From: Spirochaetaceae bacterium
GTDB taxonomy: Bacteria > Spirochaetota > Spirochaetia > WTKD01
Direction: 5' to 3'
Length of the DNA stretch: 64,000 nucleotides
Assembly (NCBI GenBank): GCA_011524535.1
Contig: WTKD01000013.1
Span: 1 to 64,000, forward strand
Shown: positions 19,386-29,200 of the stretch, piece after piece
Layout: each line of letters begins with the position of its first letter
Numbering within the stretch: the stretch's first letter is position 1
Program-made: the position numbers and the translations under genes
Notes under the pieces: generated by a model
Seen by the model: only the letters and a program-made list of their open reading frames with translations
Told to the model about the DNA's origin: nothing
The model's database searches: none

Positions 19386-20819
19386 ATGAAACGCCTCCAT
19401 GTACTGGGTATGGGGAATGCGGGTCGCATTATTTTGGAAAAGATCGATGTTTTTTTTCCATCTGTTGAATCAATTTTCTGTTATGATGATGATACTCTGA
19501 AAATAGGCTCAACCATAGCAGGACATCGCGTAAAGGGCTCAATAGACAAAGAACTTCAGAATCAACGTTTCAATTCGATGGATGCCGCTATATTAGCAAT
19601 GCCCAGTGCGAAAAAACAACGGATAGCAGACCTCTATTTTATTTTGAGGAATTTATATTGCGAATGCATATACGTTCTCCCCAATTCTGCGACTATTTTA
19701 GAAGGCGATGTATTCAATGGAAACATTCATCGCATTCGTCCCGAAGACGTGATCGGGCGTCCTTTTCACCCTCTACAACTTGGACTACATCAAAAACAAG
19801 CAAATACAAAAACAGTTTTGATCACTGGGGCAGGAGGCAGTTTGGGTTCCGAATTGGCCAAGCAAGCGCTTTGGCTATCCTTCAAACATATCTACTTACT
19901 CGGACACGGGGAAACCAGTATTGTCCGCATCCTACGTACGTTGCAAAGTCTCCAACGCGAAGGATTATCGCCAGATACGCGTATCACGCCATTAATTGTT
20001 GATATGAAAGATAAGATGAATCTGCGTCATTGCTTGCATGAATCCAATCCCGACATCGTAATACATACAGCCGCTCATAAACATGTCCTATTGATGGAAT
20101 CAAATCCATATTCTGCATTTGCCAACAACATAGTATCAATGATACATCTTTTCGAAATTTTGAATGATATGAATGTAGACAGAATCCTTCATGTCTCAAC
20201 CGATAAAGCAACCCAGCCTCGATCAATATATGGGAAATCAAAAATCATTGCTGAAGAGCTGGCATTAAATACTGCTTTACCTACTACAGTTGTTCGTTTT
20301 GGAAATATATTATCTTCTCGAGGCAGCCTTTCGGAAGTAATCGAGAACCACTCGCCCTCGCAAAGCCTTCAACTTACCGATCCAGAATCAGAACGCTATT
20401 ATATGAGCGCTTCAGAAGCCGCATCCTTGATTCTCCGGGTCATCTTTGATGGCGATACACATACGATATATGGCCTCGAAATGGGAGAACCTGTAAAACT
20501 ACGTGATATGGCAGATATGCTTCTTAGATTCTTCTTTCCCCATGCCCATCGATCTATTGAAACATCGTACGAAGGTCTAGCAAAATCAGAAAATTTTTCT
20601 GAAATGATGACGGATACCGATGAAATCCGAAAGGATACCAATATTCCACGGGTGCAAATAATTGAACATCGTGATGGAACCACTAATATCCCTAACCCCT
20701 TGTATTATAAAGAGCTATGCGAACTCTTAATCGATACCATTGACCCAGGAACCAATTTTTCTGAATTGTTTCAAAAATGCACAGAGTTAAAAGTGACCAA
20801 TGTGCACCATGTCCACTAA
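19386..20819 (+). CDS. CapD/PglF-family nucleotide-sugar 4,6-dehydratase-like protein, soluble
   Basis: TVLITGAGGSLGSELAKQ; HTAAHKHVLLME; VSTDKATQPRSIYGKSK; extra N-terminal Rossmann-like domain, no TM helices. Confidence 0.85.
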   Translation: MKRLHVLGMGNAGRIILEKIDVFFPSVESIFCYDDDTLKIGSTIAGHRVKGSIDKELQNQRFNSMDAAILAMPSAKKQRIADLYFILRNLYCECIYVLPNSATILEGDVFNGNIHRIRPEDVIGRPFHPLQLGLHQKQANTKTVLITGAGGSLGSELAKQALWLSFKHIYLLGHGETSIVRILRTLQSLQREGLSPDTRITPLIVDMKDKMNLRHCLHESNPDIVIHTAAHKHVLLMESNPYSAFANNIVSMIHLFEILNDMNVDRILHVSTDKATQPRSIYGKSKIIAEELALNTALPTTVVRFGNILSSRGSLSEVIENHSPSQSLQLTDPESERYYMSASEAASLILRVIFDGDTHTIYGLEMGEPVKLRDMADMLLRFFFPHAHRSIETSYEGLAKSENFSEMMTDTDEIRKDTNIPRVQIIEHRDGTTNIPNPLYYKELCELLIDTIDPGTNFSELFQKCTELKVTNVHHVH

Positions 20820-20890
20820 TACTATGATCATCCTATACCGTCCATATCACACAATATGCTCCAAAATACTATTATCCACAGGTAACTCTC

Positions 20891-22039
20891 ATGCAAAAAA
20901 TTCCTAATATCCCCTTCCACCGCCCAGTCATAGGTTCCGAGGAGCTAGCAGCTACACAACGTGTACTGGAAAGTGGGTGGATTACAACAGGAAATGAATG
21001 TACCCTACTCGAACGTGAATGTGCAGAGGCTCTAAAGGCACGGTTTGCGGTTTCACTTTCTAGTGCTACCGCAGGATTGCATGTGGCAATAAAGCTTGGG
21101 AATCTCCCCCAGCATTCGCGTATCGCGGTTTCTACTCTCACCTTCGCAGCTTGTGGTCACGTAATTATACAAGCGGGTCATATTCCTCTATTTGTTGATA
21201 TTGCACCAGATTCCTTTCATATGGACCCTAAGCTATTAGAAGCCCATATTATTCGATACCGGAACACCGACCATCCCGTATCATCGATTATGTGTGTACA
21301 TTATGCAGGGGAACCACGCTATATAGATGAATATGCCGGGCTTGCTACACAATATGGGTTATGGCTCATCGAGGATGCCGCTCATTGTGCTCCTCTCACG
21401 AATAAGGAACATAGCTATCCAAAAAAGGATGTTGCCGTATTTTCTTTCTATGCAACGAAACCCATGACCTCTGCAGAAGGTGGGCTCCTCTGTACCAACG
21501 AAGAGCAACCATACATACATGCCAAAATTCTTCGATCGCACGGAATTTCTCAAGAAACGTGGACGAGATACAAAAAAGAATCATCCGCATACGATGTCGT
21601 CTCTGATGGATACAAATACAATTTATCAGATGTACACGCCGCTATTGCAAGAGCTCAATTATTAAAACAGCACACCTTGCTCAAGGCCCGTGAAAGGATT
21701 GCAAACGAATACACCGCATTATTCACCGATGGTGAAGGTATTATACTCCCAAATCCGGTACATCCCGTTCATGCTTGGCATCTCTTTGTCATACGTATTG
21801 TCTCAAAAAACATATCTAGGGACACCCTTATGAAAACTCTTGCCAAGGCGGGGATTCAAACTTCCATCCATTTTCGCCCCCTTCATCACCATAGTTACTT
21901 CTCGCATTACGTAAAAGATACACTTCCTTATGCCGACAAACTTGCAGATGAAATACTCAGCCTCCCAATATATCCTGGCCTATCGCACAAAGACATAGAA
22001 TATATCGTAGATACGACAAAAAAGGCATTGGCCGAATAA
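20891..22039 (+). CDS. DegT/DnrJ/EryC1/StrS family aminotransferase
   Basis: FHRPVIGSEELAATQRVLESGWITTGNE; DAAHCAPL; FSFYATKPMTSAEGG (PLP Lys). Confidence 0.93.
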   Translation: MQKIPNIPFHRPVIGSEELAATQRVLESGWITTGNECTLLERECAEALKARFAVSLSSATAGLHVAIKLGNLPQHSRIAVSTLTFAACGHVIIQAGHIPLFVDIAPDSFHMDPKLLEAHIIRYRNTDHPVSSIMCVHYAGEPRYIDEYAGLATQYGLWLIEDAAHCAPLTNKEHSYPKKDVAVFSFYATKPMTSAEGGLLCTNEEQPYIHAKILRSHGISQETWTRYKKESSAYDVVSDGYKYNLSDVHAAIARAQLLKQHTLLKARERIANEYTALFTDGEGIILPNPVHPVHAWHLFVIRIVSKNISRDTLMKTLAKAGIQTSIHFRPLHHHSYFSHYVKDTLPYADKLADEILSLPIYPGLSHKDIEYIVDTTKKALAE

Positions 22040-22134
22040 TTTTGTATTATTCATCGCTATTTCATACACACAGAGAATCCCGCCAATCTCCGCAAGTTCT
22101 TGACGTATCCACTCTCAAATAGCTACGTTAACAT

Positions 22135-25100
22135 GTGCTCATTCCACTTCATGTTCATTCAGACTACAGTTTGCTGAGATCCCTCCTACGCGTTAAAGAA
22201 ATAGTTTCGCACGCAGTCGAACAAGGAAATACCCATGCATGCATATGCGATGAGGGCAATCTATTTGGTGTTATTCCTTTCGTGCGAGCCTGTTTATCAG
22301 AACAAATAACCCCAGTGATAGGATGCGAATTCGCCATCGCACCGCGTGGGCGAGACAAGAAATCAAAAATAGAAAACAAATCAATGGAAAATACGATTCA
22401 ACTTATTGCCCAGAGCAATGAGGGGTTCCAGAATCTTTCTATGCTTTCGTCCTATGCCTATACAGAAGGGTTTTATTACCGCCCGCGAATCGATGATGAA
22501 CTGCTTGCTAAATACAACAAAGACCTATTATGTATACAGGGTGCCGCCCGCAGCGATGTTGGCCTTGCTCTCCGAAAAAATCAGCCCGATACTGCCCACA
22601 AACGGATCGAGTGGTACATAAACCTATATGGTGCGGAGCATGTCTACCTTGCACTCTCGAAAAACGGTACGGCTGAGCAGGATACCCTCAATCTAGAACT
22701 TGAAAAACTTGCAATGGAATACAAGCTGGCTACTGTTATTTGTAACGAAGCCTATTATAAGCATCAGGATGACGCCGATGCACACGATATATTGATTCGC
22801 ATAGGGCAAAACAGAAAAAAAGAAGGGTCTGGAATTCTATTCCCATCCCGTGAATTTTATCTTAAAACCGAAGAAACAATACGCAAAGAATTTCCATCGC
22901 ACGAGGAAGCCATACATAACACTGTGAAAATTGCGGAATCTTGTACAACCGTCTTTGAACATCTCGAACCTCAGCTTCCCGAATACGCTATTCCCGAGGG
23001 GTTCAAAGACTCCGCCGAATATTTGAAACACCTTGCCTTTGCAGGTCTTTCAGAACGATACCCCGTTGTTACCGATACGCATCGAGAGCGTTTAGATTTT
23101 GAATTGAACACCATTATAACCATGGGCTTTGTGGGATATTTTTTGATTATTTGGGATTTCGTACAATATGCATTGGCTCAAGGCATACCCGTCGGCCCAG
23201 GCAGGGGTTCAGGAGCAGGTTCCCTGGTTGCCTATGCACTTCACATTACCGACATAGACCCCTTGCAGTACGGTCTTCTTTTCGAACGATTTTTGAACCC
23301 CGAGCGAATATCTATGCCCGATTTCGATATAGATTTCTGTATAGATGGGCGCCCTGACATTATTCAATATATAACAGAACGGTATGGTCAAAATAACGTC
23401 AGCCAAATTATCACATTTGGAACCCTAAAAGCTCGTGCTGCATTAAAGGACGTTGCAAGAGTCATGGGCCTTCCCTTTGGTGATGTGAATAATCTGGTAT
23501 CGTATATCCCTTACATACTAAATGAAAGCCTTGTTGATGTGTTTAAACATCAGAAATTCCTAAAAAAATACTATACGAATTCCGCTGATTATCGTAAATG
23601 CGTACATATTGCTGAGAAACTCATAGGACTAAATAGGCATGCTTCAACACATCCAGCCGGAATCGTAATAGGAAAAAAGAATATTATTGATTATCTCCCG
23701 TTATATCGGGATCCTCGATCTGGATTAATTTCGACTCAATATTCAATGGATGCTCTCGAAGAGTTTGGTCTAATAAAAATGGACATTCTCGGATTAAAAA
23801 CACTTACTATCATGAAGAATGCAGAAAAAATGATTAAGGAATATGCTCCTAGCTTTTCTCTCGAGAAATTAGACATACACGATGCCGAAACATACGCCAT
23901 GTTGTCCGAAGGAGAAAGTCGAGGCATCTTTCAACTTGAAAGCGCAGGCATGCAACAAATTTTGCGGCGAACAAAACCGGAACGCATCGAAGATATCACG
24001 GCAATCAATGCATTGTACCGCCCTGGCCCTATGCAGTTTATAGACATGTACATCGACAACAAAAAAAATAGTGGAGATTTTGAATATCTTATCCCCGAAG
24101 TGGAAGAAATACTCGAAGAAACCTATGGCATAATAGTATATCAAGAACAAGTCATGCAGATTGTCCAAAGAATTGGAGGGTTTTCTCTCGGCGAGGCTGA
24201 TATTATGCGAAGGGTTATGGGCAAAAAGAAGAAAAATGAGATGGCAGCCATTCGAAAAAAATTCGTACAAGGAGCCCTCAAACAAGGATACAAAAAAGTC
24301 CGTTCCGAAAAAATATTCGACATACTAGAGCCTTTCGCAGGGTATGGATTCAATAAATCTCACGCTGCAGCATATGCTCTTCTTGCGTTCAAGAATGCGT
24401 ATCTAAAAACTCATCACAAAGCATCCTTTTTTGCAGCGTGCTTGAACTGTGAATACAAATTCCCCGATAGCTTTGCATCTTTTATTGAGATGGTGCAAGA
24501 CTACCATATTCCACTCATTGCACCCGATGTAAACATTTCACACAGGGAGTTTACGGTTCGAGGCACCCAGGAAATAGTATTTGGGTTCATTGGAATAAAA
24601 ACAATAGCTGAATCTATTGCACAAGAAATTGTTAGAGCACGAAATTCACACCCTTTCACATCAATGAACGATTTTCTCACCCGTACGGATTTAAGCATAT
24701 TACGGAAATCGGCCATTACAACCCTTATTCGCATTGGAGCCTTCGATTCGATATCAAATAATCGAAAAAAACTGTTTTTAGAATTCGATTCATCCTACGA
24801 AGCCATTCAACAACAAAAACAACAAGTGAAAACTGGGCAGCCCTCATTATTTGATGTCGAGGAGCTTTCTGAGGAGAAAAACATCGTCATCGAAGACTGG
24901 ACGATGGAAGAAAAACTGCATCACGAAAAACAATTTCTTCATTATTACGTCAGTGGAAACCCTCTCGATAGATACTCTATCGCCCAAAAACAATTATTGT
25001 ATAGTTCATCTCAAAAAGATAGAGAATTAATCGGTGTATACGAAGAGAAAGGACGTTTCACAACCAAAAAAAATAAGGAAATAGTGACCGCAAAACTAGA

Positions 25101-25503
25101 AACAATCTATGGACACAAGCAACTGCGTATATTTTCCTCCCCTTATGAAAAATACCATGACCATCTCAAAAACGGAAAAGTAATACATATATCGGCGAGA
25201 CAAGACAGCCGAGACCCCACTCTCTACATACTAAATTCGGTTACTCGTGCTATCCCCGATGATGAGCACACCATAGAAACCGTACATATCCAAGTTGTAC
25301 CCATCCTTCCAGCGAAAACGATGGCAACCCTGCTGAAAGATCATATTCTCCCAAACAAAGGACTAAGCACCCTACATGTCCACGAAGAGGGGCAAAATAA
25401 TGAGGTGCTCATTTGCTCTCCTCAGTACTCTATTAGCCCCCGTGCCGAGGTACTCGAATCATTAAGAAAGCTTGTGTTTGTTTCTCATGTCTGGACCGAA
25501 TAA
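22135..25503 (+). CDS. dnaE: DNA polymerase III alpha subunit (GTG start)
   Basis: PHP domain HVHSDYSLL; GPGRGSGAGSLVAYAL; MPDFDIDFC; YGFNKSHAAAYA. Confidence 0.97.
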   Translation: MLIPLHVHSDYSLLRSLLRVKEIVSHAVEQGNTHACICDEGNLFGVIPFVRACLSEQITPVIGCEFAIAPRGRDKKSKIENKSMENTIQLIAQSNEGFQNLSMLSSYAYTEGFYYRPRIDDELLAKYNKDLLCIQGAARSDVGLALRKNQPDTAHKRIEWYINLYGAEHVYLALSKNGTAEQDTLNLELEKLAMEYKLATVICNEAYYKHQDDADAHDILIRIGQNRKKEGSGILFPSREFYLKTEETIRKEFPSHEEAIHNTVKIAESCTTVFEHLEPQLPEYAIPEGFKDSAEYLKHLAFAGLSERYPVVTDTHRERLDFELNTIITMGFVGYFLIIWDFVQYALAQGIPVGPGRGSGAGSLVAYALHITDIDPLQYGLLFERFLNPERISMPDFDIDFCIDGRPDIIQYITERYGQNNVSQIITFGTLKARAALKDVARVMGLPFGDVNNLVSYIPYILNESLVDVFKHQKFLKKYYTNSADYRKCVHIAEKLIGLNRHASTHPAGIVIGKKNIIDYLPLYRDPRSGLISTQYSMDALEEFGLIKMDILGLKTLTIMKNAEKMIKEYAPSFSLEKLDIHDAETYAMLSEGESRGIFQLESAGMQQILRRTKPERIEDITAINALYRPGPMQFIDMYIDNKKNSGDFEYLIPEVEEILEETYGIIVYQEQVMQIVQRIGGFSLGEADIMRRVMGKKKKNEMAAIRKKFVQGALKQGYKKVRSEKIFDILEPFAGYGFNKSHAAAYALLAFKNAYLKTHHKASFFAACLNCEYKFPDSFASFIEMVQDYHIPLIAPDVNISHREFTVRGTQEIVFGFIGIKTIAESIAQEIVRARNSHPFTSMNDFLTRTDLSILRKSAITTLIRIGAFDSISNNRKKLFLEFDSSYEAIQQQKQQVKTGQPSLFDVEELSEEKNIVIEDWTMEEKLHHEKQFLHYYVSGNPLDRYSIAQKQLLYSSSQKDRELIGVYEEKGRFTTKKNKEIVTAKLETIYGHKQLRIFSSPYEKYHDHLKNGKVIHISARQDSRDPTLYILNSVTRAIPDDEHTIETVHIQVVPILPAKTMATLLKDHILPNKGLSTLHVHEEGQNNEVLICSPQYSISPRAEVLESLRKLVFVSHVWTE

Positions 25504-27554
25504 TGTTTCCCCGCGACCTATTAATGACCCCAATCTTATCGCTTTCTTTTCTCACTGATAGAAGAAAAGATATTTTAACTCAATTATCTTGCCTAACTGT
25601 ATGGGAAACTCTCATGTATCATCCCATGCGGTACGAAGATCGAACTCGTGTTGGGAAGATAACAAATCAATGCGGAGAAAAATCAACGTCTGCTGTGAAG
25701 ATTCTGAACCATGGCTATTTCCCATTTCGTGGAAAATCAACCCTCCAAATAACTGTGGGCGACGATTCAATGCAGGCTTATCTCCTTTGCTTCGGAAGAA
25801 ATTTTCTTGCTAAATATCTGCCCGTGGGTTCTTCTGTACTTCTTTATACACATTTTGTGAAATCCAGAGGGCGATGGGTCAGCAGCCAGTTTGAATATAC
25901 TCAAGAGGCGAACGCTTCCGATTTTCTGACCATAAAACCTGTATACCTACTCAGAAAAGGTATTCAACAAAAATCTCTTCACCTCCTCATGCAGAAGATC
26001 CTTATCAAATTCCTTCCTTCTCTCGAAGACGATATAGACACAAAATGGCTATTGGAATGCCTAGGAGCCGATGAACTTGCCTATTTTTCAACTACCAAGC
26101 AGATATACGCCCAAGTACTTCGCGCAATCCATCAGCCCAATTCCATAGAAACGGTGCCTATTGCAAAGAAAATTCTTGCATTCAGAAATTTAATTGGCAT
26201 ACACACTCGGTACTCACTCTATGCTGCAAATAATTACCACCCGCTGCCAGAACCCCTAGAATTGAAAAATGAAATATTCCAAAATATTCCATTTACACTT
26301 ACCGATTCACAGCATACCGCTTTGACCGAAAGTATTGCCCATCTTCAAAACAATAGAACTGGACGCCATCTTATTCAAGGAGATGTTGGCTGTGGAAAAA
26401 CAATCGTTGCTCTCATTATTGCAATATTGCTTGCAAAACTAGGACATAAAACAATTTTTCTTGCCCCAACGTATCTTCTTGCAATTCAACATGCGCAGAA
26501 GAACAAAAAACTGATCGAATCGTACAATTTGAGCTCTGACATAATGCATAGTGGGCTCACACAAAAAACACTAGATACTGTTCGTAAAAATTTCTCAGAT
26601 GGGAGTATCGACATATTGTTTGGTACCCACAAACTTATTTATGAAAGTATGCCTCAGAGTAAATTTACTTTATTGATCATCGATGAACAACAACGCTTTG
26701 GGGTGGAACAACGAAAAGCACTCCTCTCTACTCAATCGCCACCTCCTTTTGTACTGATGCTAAGCGCAACTCCTATACCTAGGAGTGTTGCCCATATCAT
26801 AAGTGGGTATGTTTCAGTTAGTACGATACAGGAAAAACCAGTCTATCAAAAGCCGGTAAAAACTCATCTATCTTCCCAAAAAAATATCGAGCAGGCGTAT
26901 CGACTCATCGAGAATGAATTAAAAAAAGGAAATCAGGCCTATATTGTGTTTCCAAGAATTCATGAAGCAAAAAATTTGCGTAGCATAGAATCAATGCTAC
27001 AAACCATAGAAAAAAGATTTAATCCCTATGCCTGCGGTATGGTTCATTCAAAAATGGATTCTAAAGATATTGTATCAGAAATGACACTCTTCTCCGAAGG
27101 AAAAACAAAGGTATTGCTTGCTAGTAGCATTATCGAAGTCGGGATAGATGTAAAAACTGCAACGGTTCTCCTCGTCGAACACGCAGAACTGTTTGGACTC
27201 TCGACCCTTCATCAACTAAGGGGGCGTGTTGGGCGGGGCACTCTGCAATCATATTGCTGTTATTCTTTTTCGGAAGAACTATCTGAGAACGCCAAGCAAC
27301 GATTGAAGATTCTATATGAGACCAATGATGGATTTACAATAGCCGAACAAGATTTACTTCTTCGCGGACCAGGAGATCTCGCAGGAACAAACCAGTCTGG
27401 ACACACTGCTCAGTCTTTTCAGTTGGCTTTGAAATATCCGGAAATACTTGAAGCTTCAAAAAAGATTGCAATACATTTACTGACCGATCCTGAAACCTTA
27501 CACCGTATGGATATGACAGAGACTCCACGAGAACTTGAAGGAGGTATTTTATGA
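25503..27554 (+). CDS. recG: ATP-dependent DNA helicase RecG
   Basis: LIQGDVGCGKTIVA; DEQQRFGVEQR; SATPIPRS; LHQLRGRVGRG. Confidence 0.95.
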   Translation: MFPRDLLMTPILSLSFLTDRRKDILTQLSCLTVWETLMYHPMRYEDRTRVGKITNQCGEKSTSAVKILNHGYFPFRGKSTLQITVGDDSMQAYLLCFGRNFLAKYLPVGSSVLLYTHFVKSRGRWVSSQFEYTQEANASDFLTIKPVYLLRKGIQQKSLHLLMQKILIKFLPSLEDDIDTKWLLECLGADELAYFSTTKQIYAQVLRAIHQPNSIETVPIAKKILAFRNLIGIHTRYSLYAANNYHPLPEPLELKNEIFQNIPFTLTDSQHTALTESIAHLQNNRTGRHLIQGDVGCGKTIVALIIAILLAKLGHKTIFLAPTYLLAIQHAQKNKKLIESYNLSSDIMHSGLTQKTLDTVRKNFSDGSIDILFGTHKLIYESMPQSKFTLLIIDEQQRFGVEQRKALLSTQSPPPFVLMLSATPIPRSVAHIISGYVSVSTIQEKPVYQKPVKTHLSSQKNIEQAYRLIENELKKGNQAYIVFPRIHEAKNLRSIESMLQTIEKRFNPYACGMVHSKMDSKDIVSEMTLFSEGKTKVLLASSIIEVGIDVKTATVLLVEHAELFGLSTLHQLRGRVGRGTLQSYCCYSFSEELSENAKQRLKILYETNDGFTIAEQDLLLRGPGDLAGTNQSGHTAQSFQLALKYPEILEASKKIAIHLLTDPETLHRMDMTETPRELEGGIL

Positions 27555-28117
27555 GAGTTGTTCAGGGCCGATTGAAAAACCTCCGTATCCCCACCATACC
27601 CGGTCCTCACCGCCCTTTTACCGCAAAAGCTCGGGAATGGCTTTTTTATTGCTTAGGGGACATAATCGGTTTGGATTTTCTCGATTTATTTGCAGGAACT
27701 GGTATCGTCTCACTGGAAGCATTTTCAGCTGGAGCTTATCCCGTTTCAGTCGACCGCAATAAGCGCACCGCAGTACACGTTCGAGCCTTCTTGCAAAAAA
27801 ATGCTTTGTCCTGGCCCTATATCACTCAGCCAGCAGAAGCCTTTCTCAAACAAAAGAAGCGAACATTCGATATTGTCTTTTGCGATCCTCCGTTTGCTTA
27901 CAACTACACCGCCGATCTTCTTTTGCAATTACTAAATGCTTCCTTATTAAAAACGAATGCTCGTGTGATCATCCACACTACCAAAAAGGTCCCTATTACC
28001 ATTCCAAACCATTTCTTGGTAACTAAAGAAAAAGAATTTGGGTTTTCCTTGGTGAGAATTCTTGAACATAAGGGTAACATCTCTCATGTATCCACCACGA
28101 ACAATACTATAACCTGA
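27551..28117 (+). CDS. rsmD: 16S rRNA (guanine966-N2)-methyltransferase RsmD
   Basis: MRVVQGRLKNLRI; FLDLFAGTGIVSLEAFSAGA; FDIVFCDPPF. Confidence 0.92.
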   Translation: MRVVQGRLKNLRIPTIPGPHRPFTAKAREWLFYCLGDIIGLDFLDLFAGTGIVSLEAFSAGAYPVSVDRNKRTAVHVRAFLQKNALSWPYITQPAEAFLKQKKRTFDIVFCDPPFAYNYTADLLLQLLNASLLKTNARVIIHTTKKVPITIPNHFLVTKEKEFGFSLVRILEHKGNISHVSTTNNTIT

Positions 28118-28152
28118 TAATTTCTCTGAAAAATACTCCTCGATCTATCCTC

Positions 28153-28185
28153 AGAATTCAAGATAAGATAGATATCTAGAATTCT
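28153..28185. repeat. Inverted repeat (7+5 bp arms)
   Basis: AGAATTC-A-AGATA-(AGATAGA)-TATCT-A-GAATTCT; no following T-run. Confidence 0.6.
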
Positions 28186-28218
28186 TGCCAGCAGCCGATC
28201 TGCACAGTATAGTGAGTC

Positions 28219-28464
28219 ATGAATAAACTTGTAGAATCAATCATTGATCTGAAGGGAGCGCAATGTACCTCCTGCAGCATAGCGATTTCACATATGGCTC
28301 GAAGATTGCCTGGCATTGAAGACGTTATCCACGATAAGCGCAGCAACACATTGCGTGTAGCACATTCTGGAGATAAAACAAACATACAAAAAATTTGTGA
28401 ATATGTACAAAGAATTGGCTACGAAGCATACCCTAGGGCAGAAGAAAAAAAGCTAAAAAATTGA
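28219..28464 (+). CDS. Heavy-metal-associated (HMA) domain small protein
   Basis: GAQCTSCSIAISHMARRLPGIEDV (CxxC) and C-terminal EYVQRIGYEAY typical of the HMA fold. Confidence 0.8.
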   Translation: MNKLVESIIDLKGAQCTSCSIAISHMARRLPGIEDVIHDKRSNTLRVAHSGDKTNIQKICEYVQRIGYEAYPRAEEKKLKN

Positions 28465-28505
28465 GCACCTGAAAACACAAAAAGACATGTTTCCAGATAA
28501 GGCGT

Positions 28506-28537
28506 AGCCATCCGAAAAATAATCCGAATGGCTTTTT
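28506..28537 (+). terminator. Putative intrinsic terminator after HMA gene
   Basis: AGCCATCCG..CCGAATGGCT stem (one mismatch) followed by TTTTT. Confidence 0.65.
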
Positions 28538-28541
28538 AAGA

Positions 28542-29159
28542 CTATTTAGAGTAGTATTCTACGATCAATTGTATTTCAGCTATCACTGGTATTTTGTCGG
28601 CTGGAGGCACCGCATGCACAGATACGGTCAGATCGTCTGGCGACACGCCTATCCATTCTGGAATTTCACGTATTGAATTCTCAGACAACAACCTACGACA
28701 AAGATCTACAACATTCTTCTTCGGGCGAACCTTTAGAACATCTCCAGGACGAAGCTGGATAGAAGGTATATCTACACGGCGATCATTTAACAAGAACTGA
28801 CCATGCGTGGCAAGTTGCCTGGCTTGATTCCTACTACATGCAAATCCAGCGCGATACAACACGCTATCTAACCGTTGTTCGAGCATAACCAACATGTTAT
28901 CACCAGTAACCCCTTTCTTAGACTTTGCTTTAAAAAAGAGATTTCTAAACTGCTTCTCTGATAGGCCGTAAGAAAATTTTAGTTTTTGTTTTTCAATGAG
29001 TTGCTTACCAAATTCACTAATACGTTTACGACCCCTACGCATCTGCGCACCAGGTGGCTTTGGCTTCCTCTTGAGTAGCCTATCGTATTTAGCGTTTCCA
29101 AAAATATTCTGTCCGAATTTACGGACTAGTTTCCCGCGTTTAATGCTATTTCTTGCCAT
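28542..29159 (-). CDS. rpsD: 30S ribosomal protein S4
   Basis: LEQRLDSVLYRAGFACSRNQARQLATHGQFLLND S4 domain. Confidence 0.97.
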   Translation of the reverse strand: MARNSIKRGKLVRKFGQNIFGNAKYDRLLKRKPKPPGAQMRRGRKRISEFGKQLIEKQKLKFSYGLSEKQFRNLFFKAKSKKGVTGDNMLVMLEQRLDSVLYRAGFACSRNQARQLATHGQFLLNDRRVDIPSIQLRPGDVLKVRPKKNVVDLCRRLLSENSIREIPEWIGVSPDDLTVSVHAVPPADKIPVIAEIQLIVEYYSK

Positions 29160-29200
29160 ACTGAATTAAAATTCTAGCATATCAAAATAATAGAGTCAAT

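Noticed and set aside
11-22124. Shared 11-mer TTGACGTATCC near position 11 and near 22110, considered as a regulon motif
   Set aside because: Only two occurrences noticed, the flanks diverge, and it includes a generic -35 hexamer; too weak.
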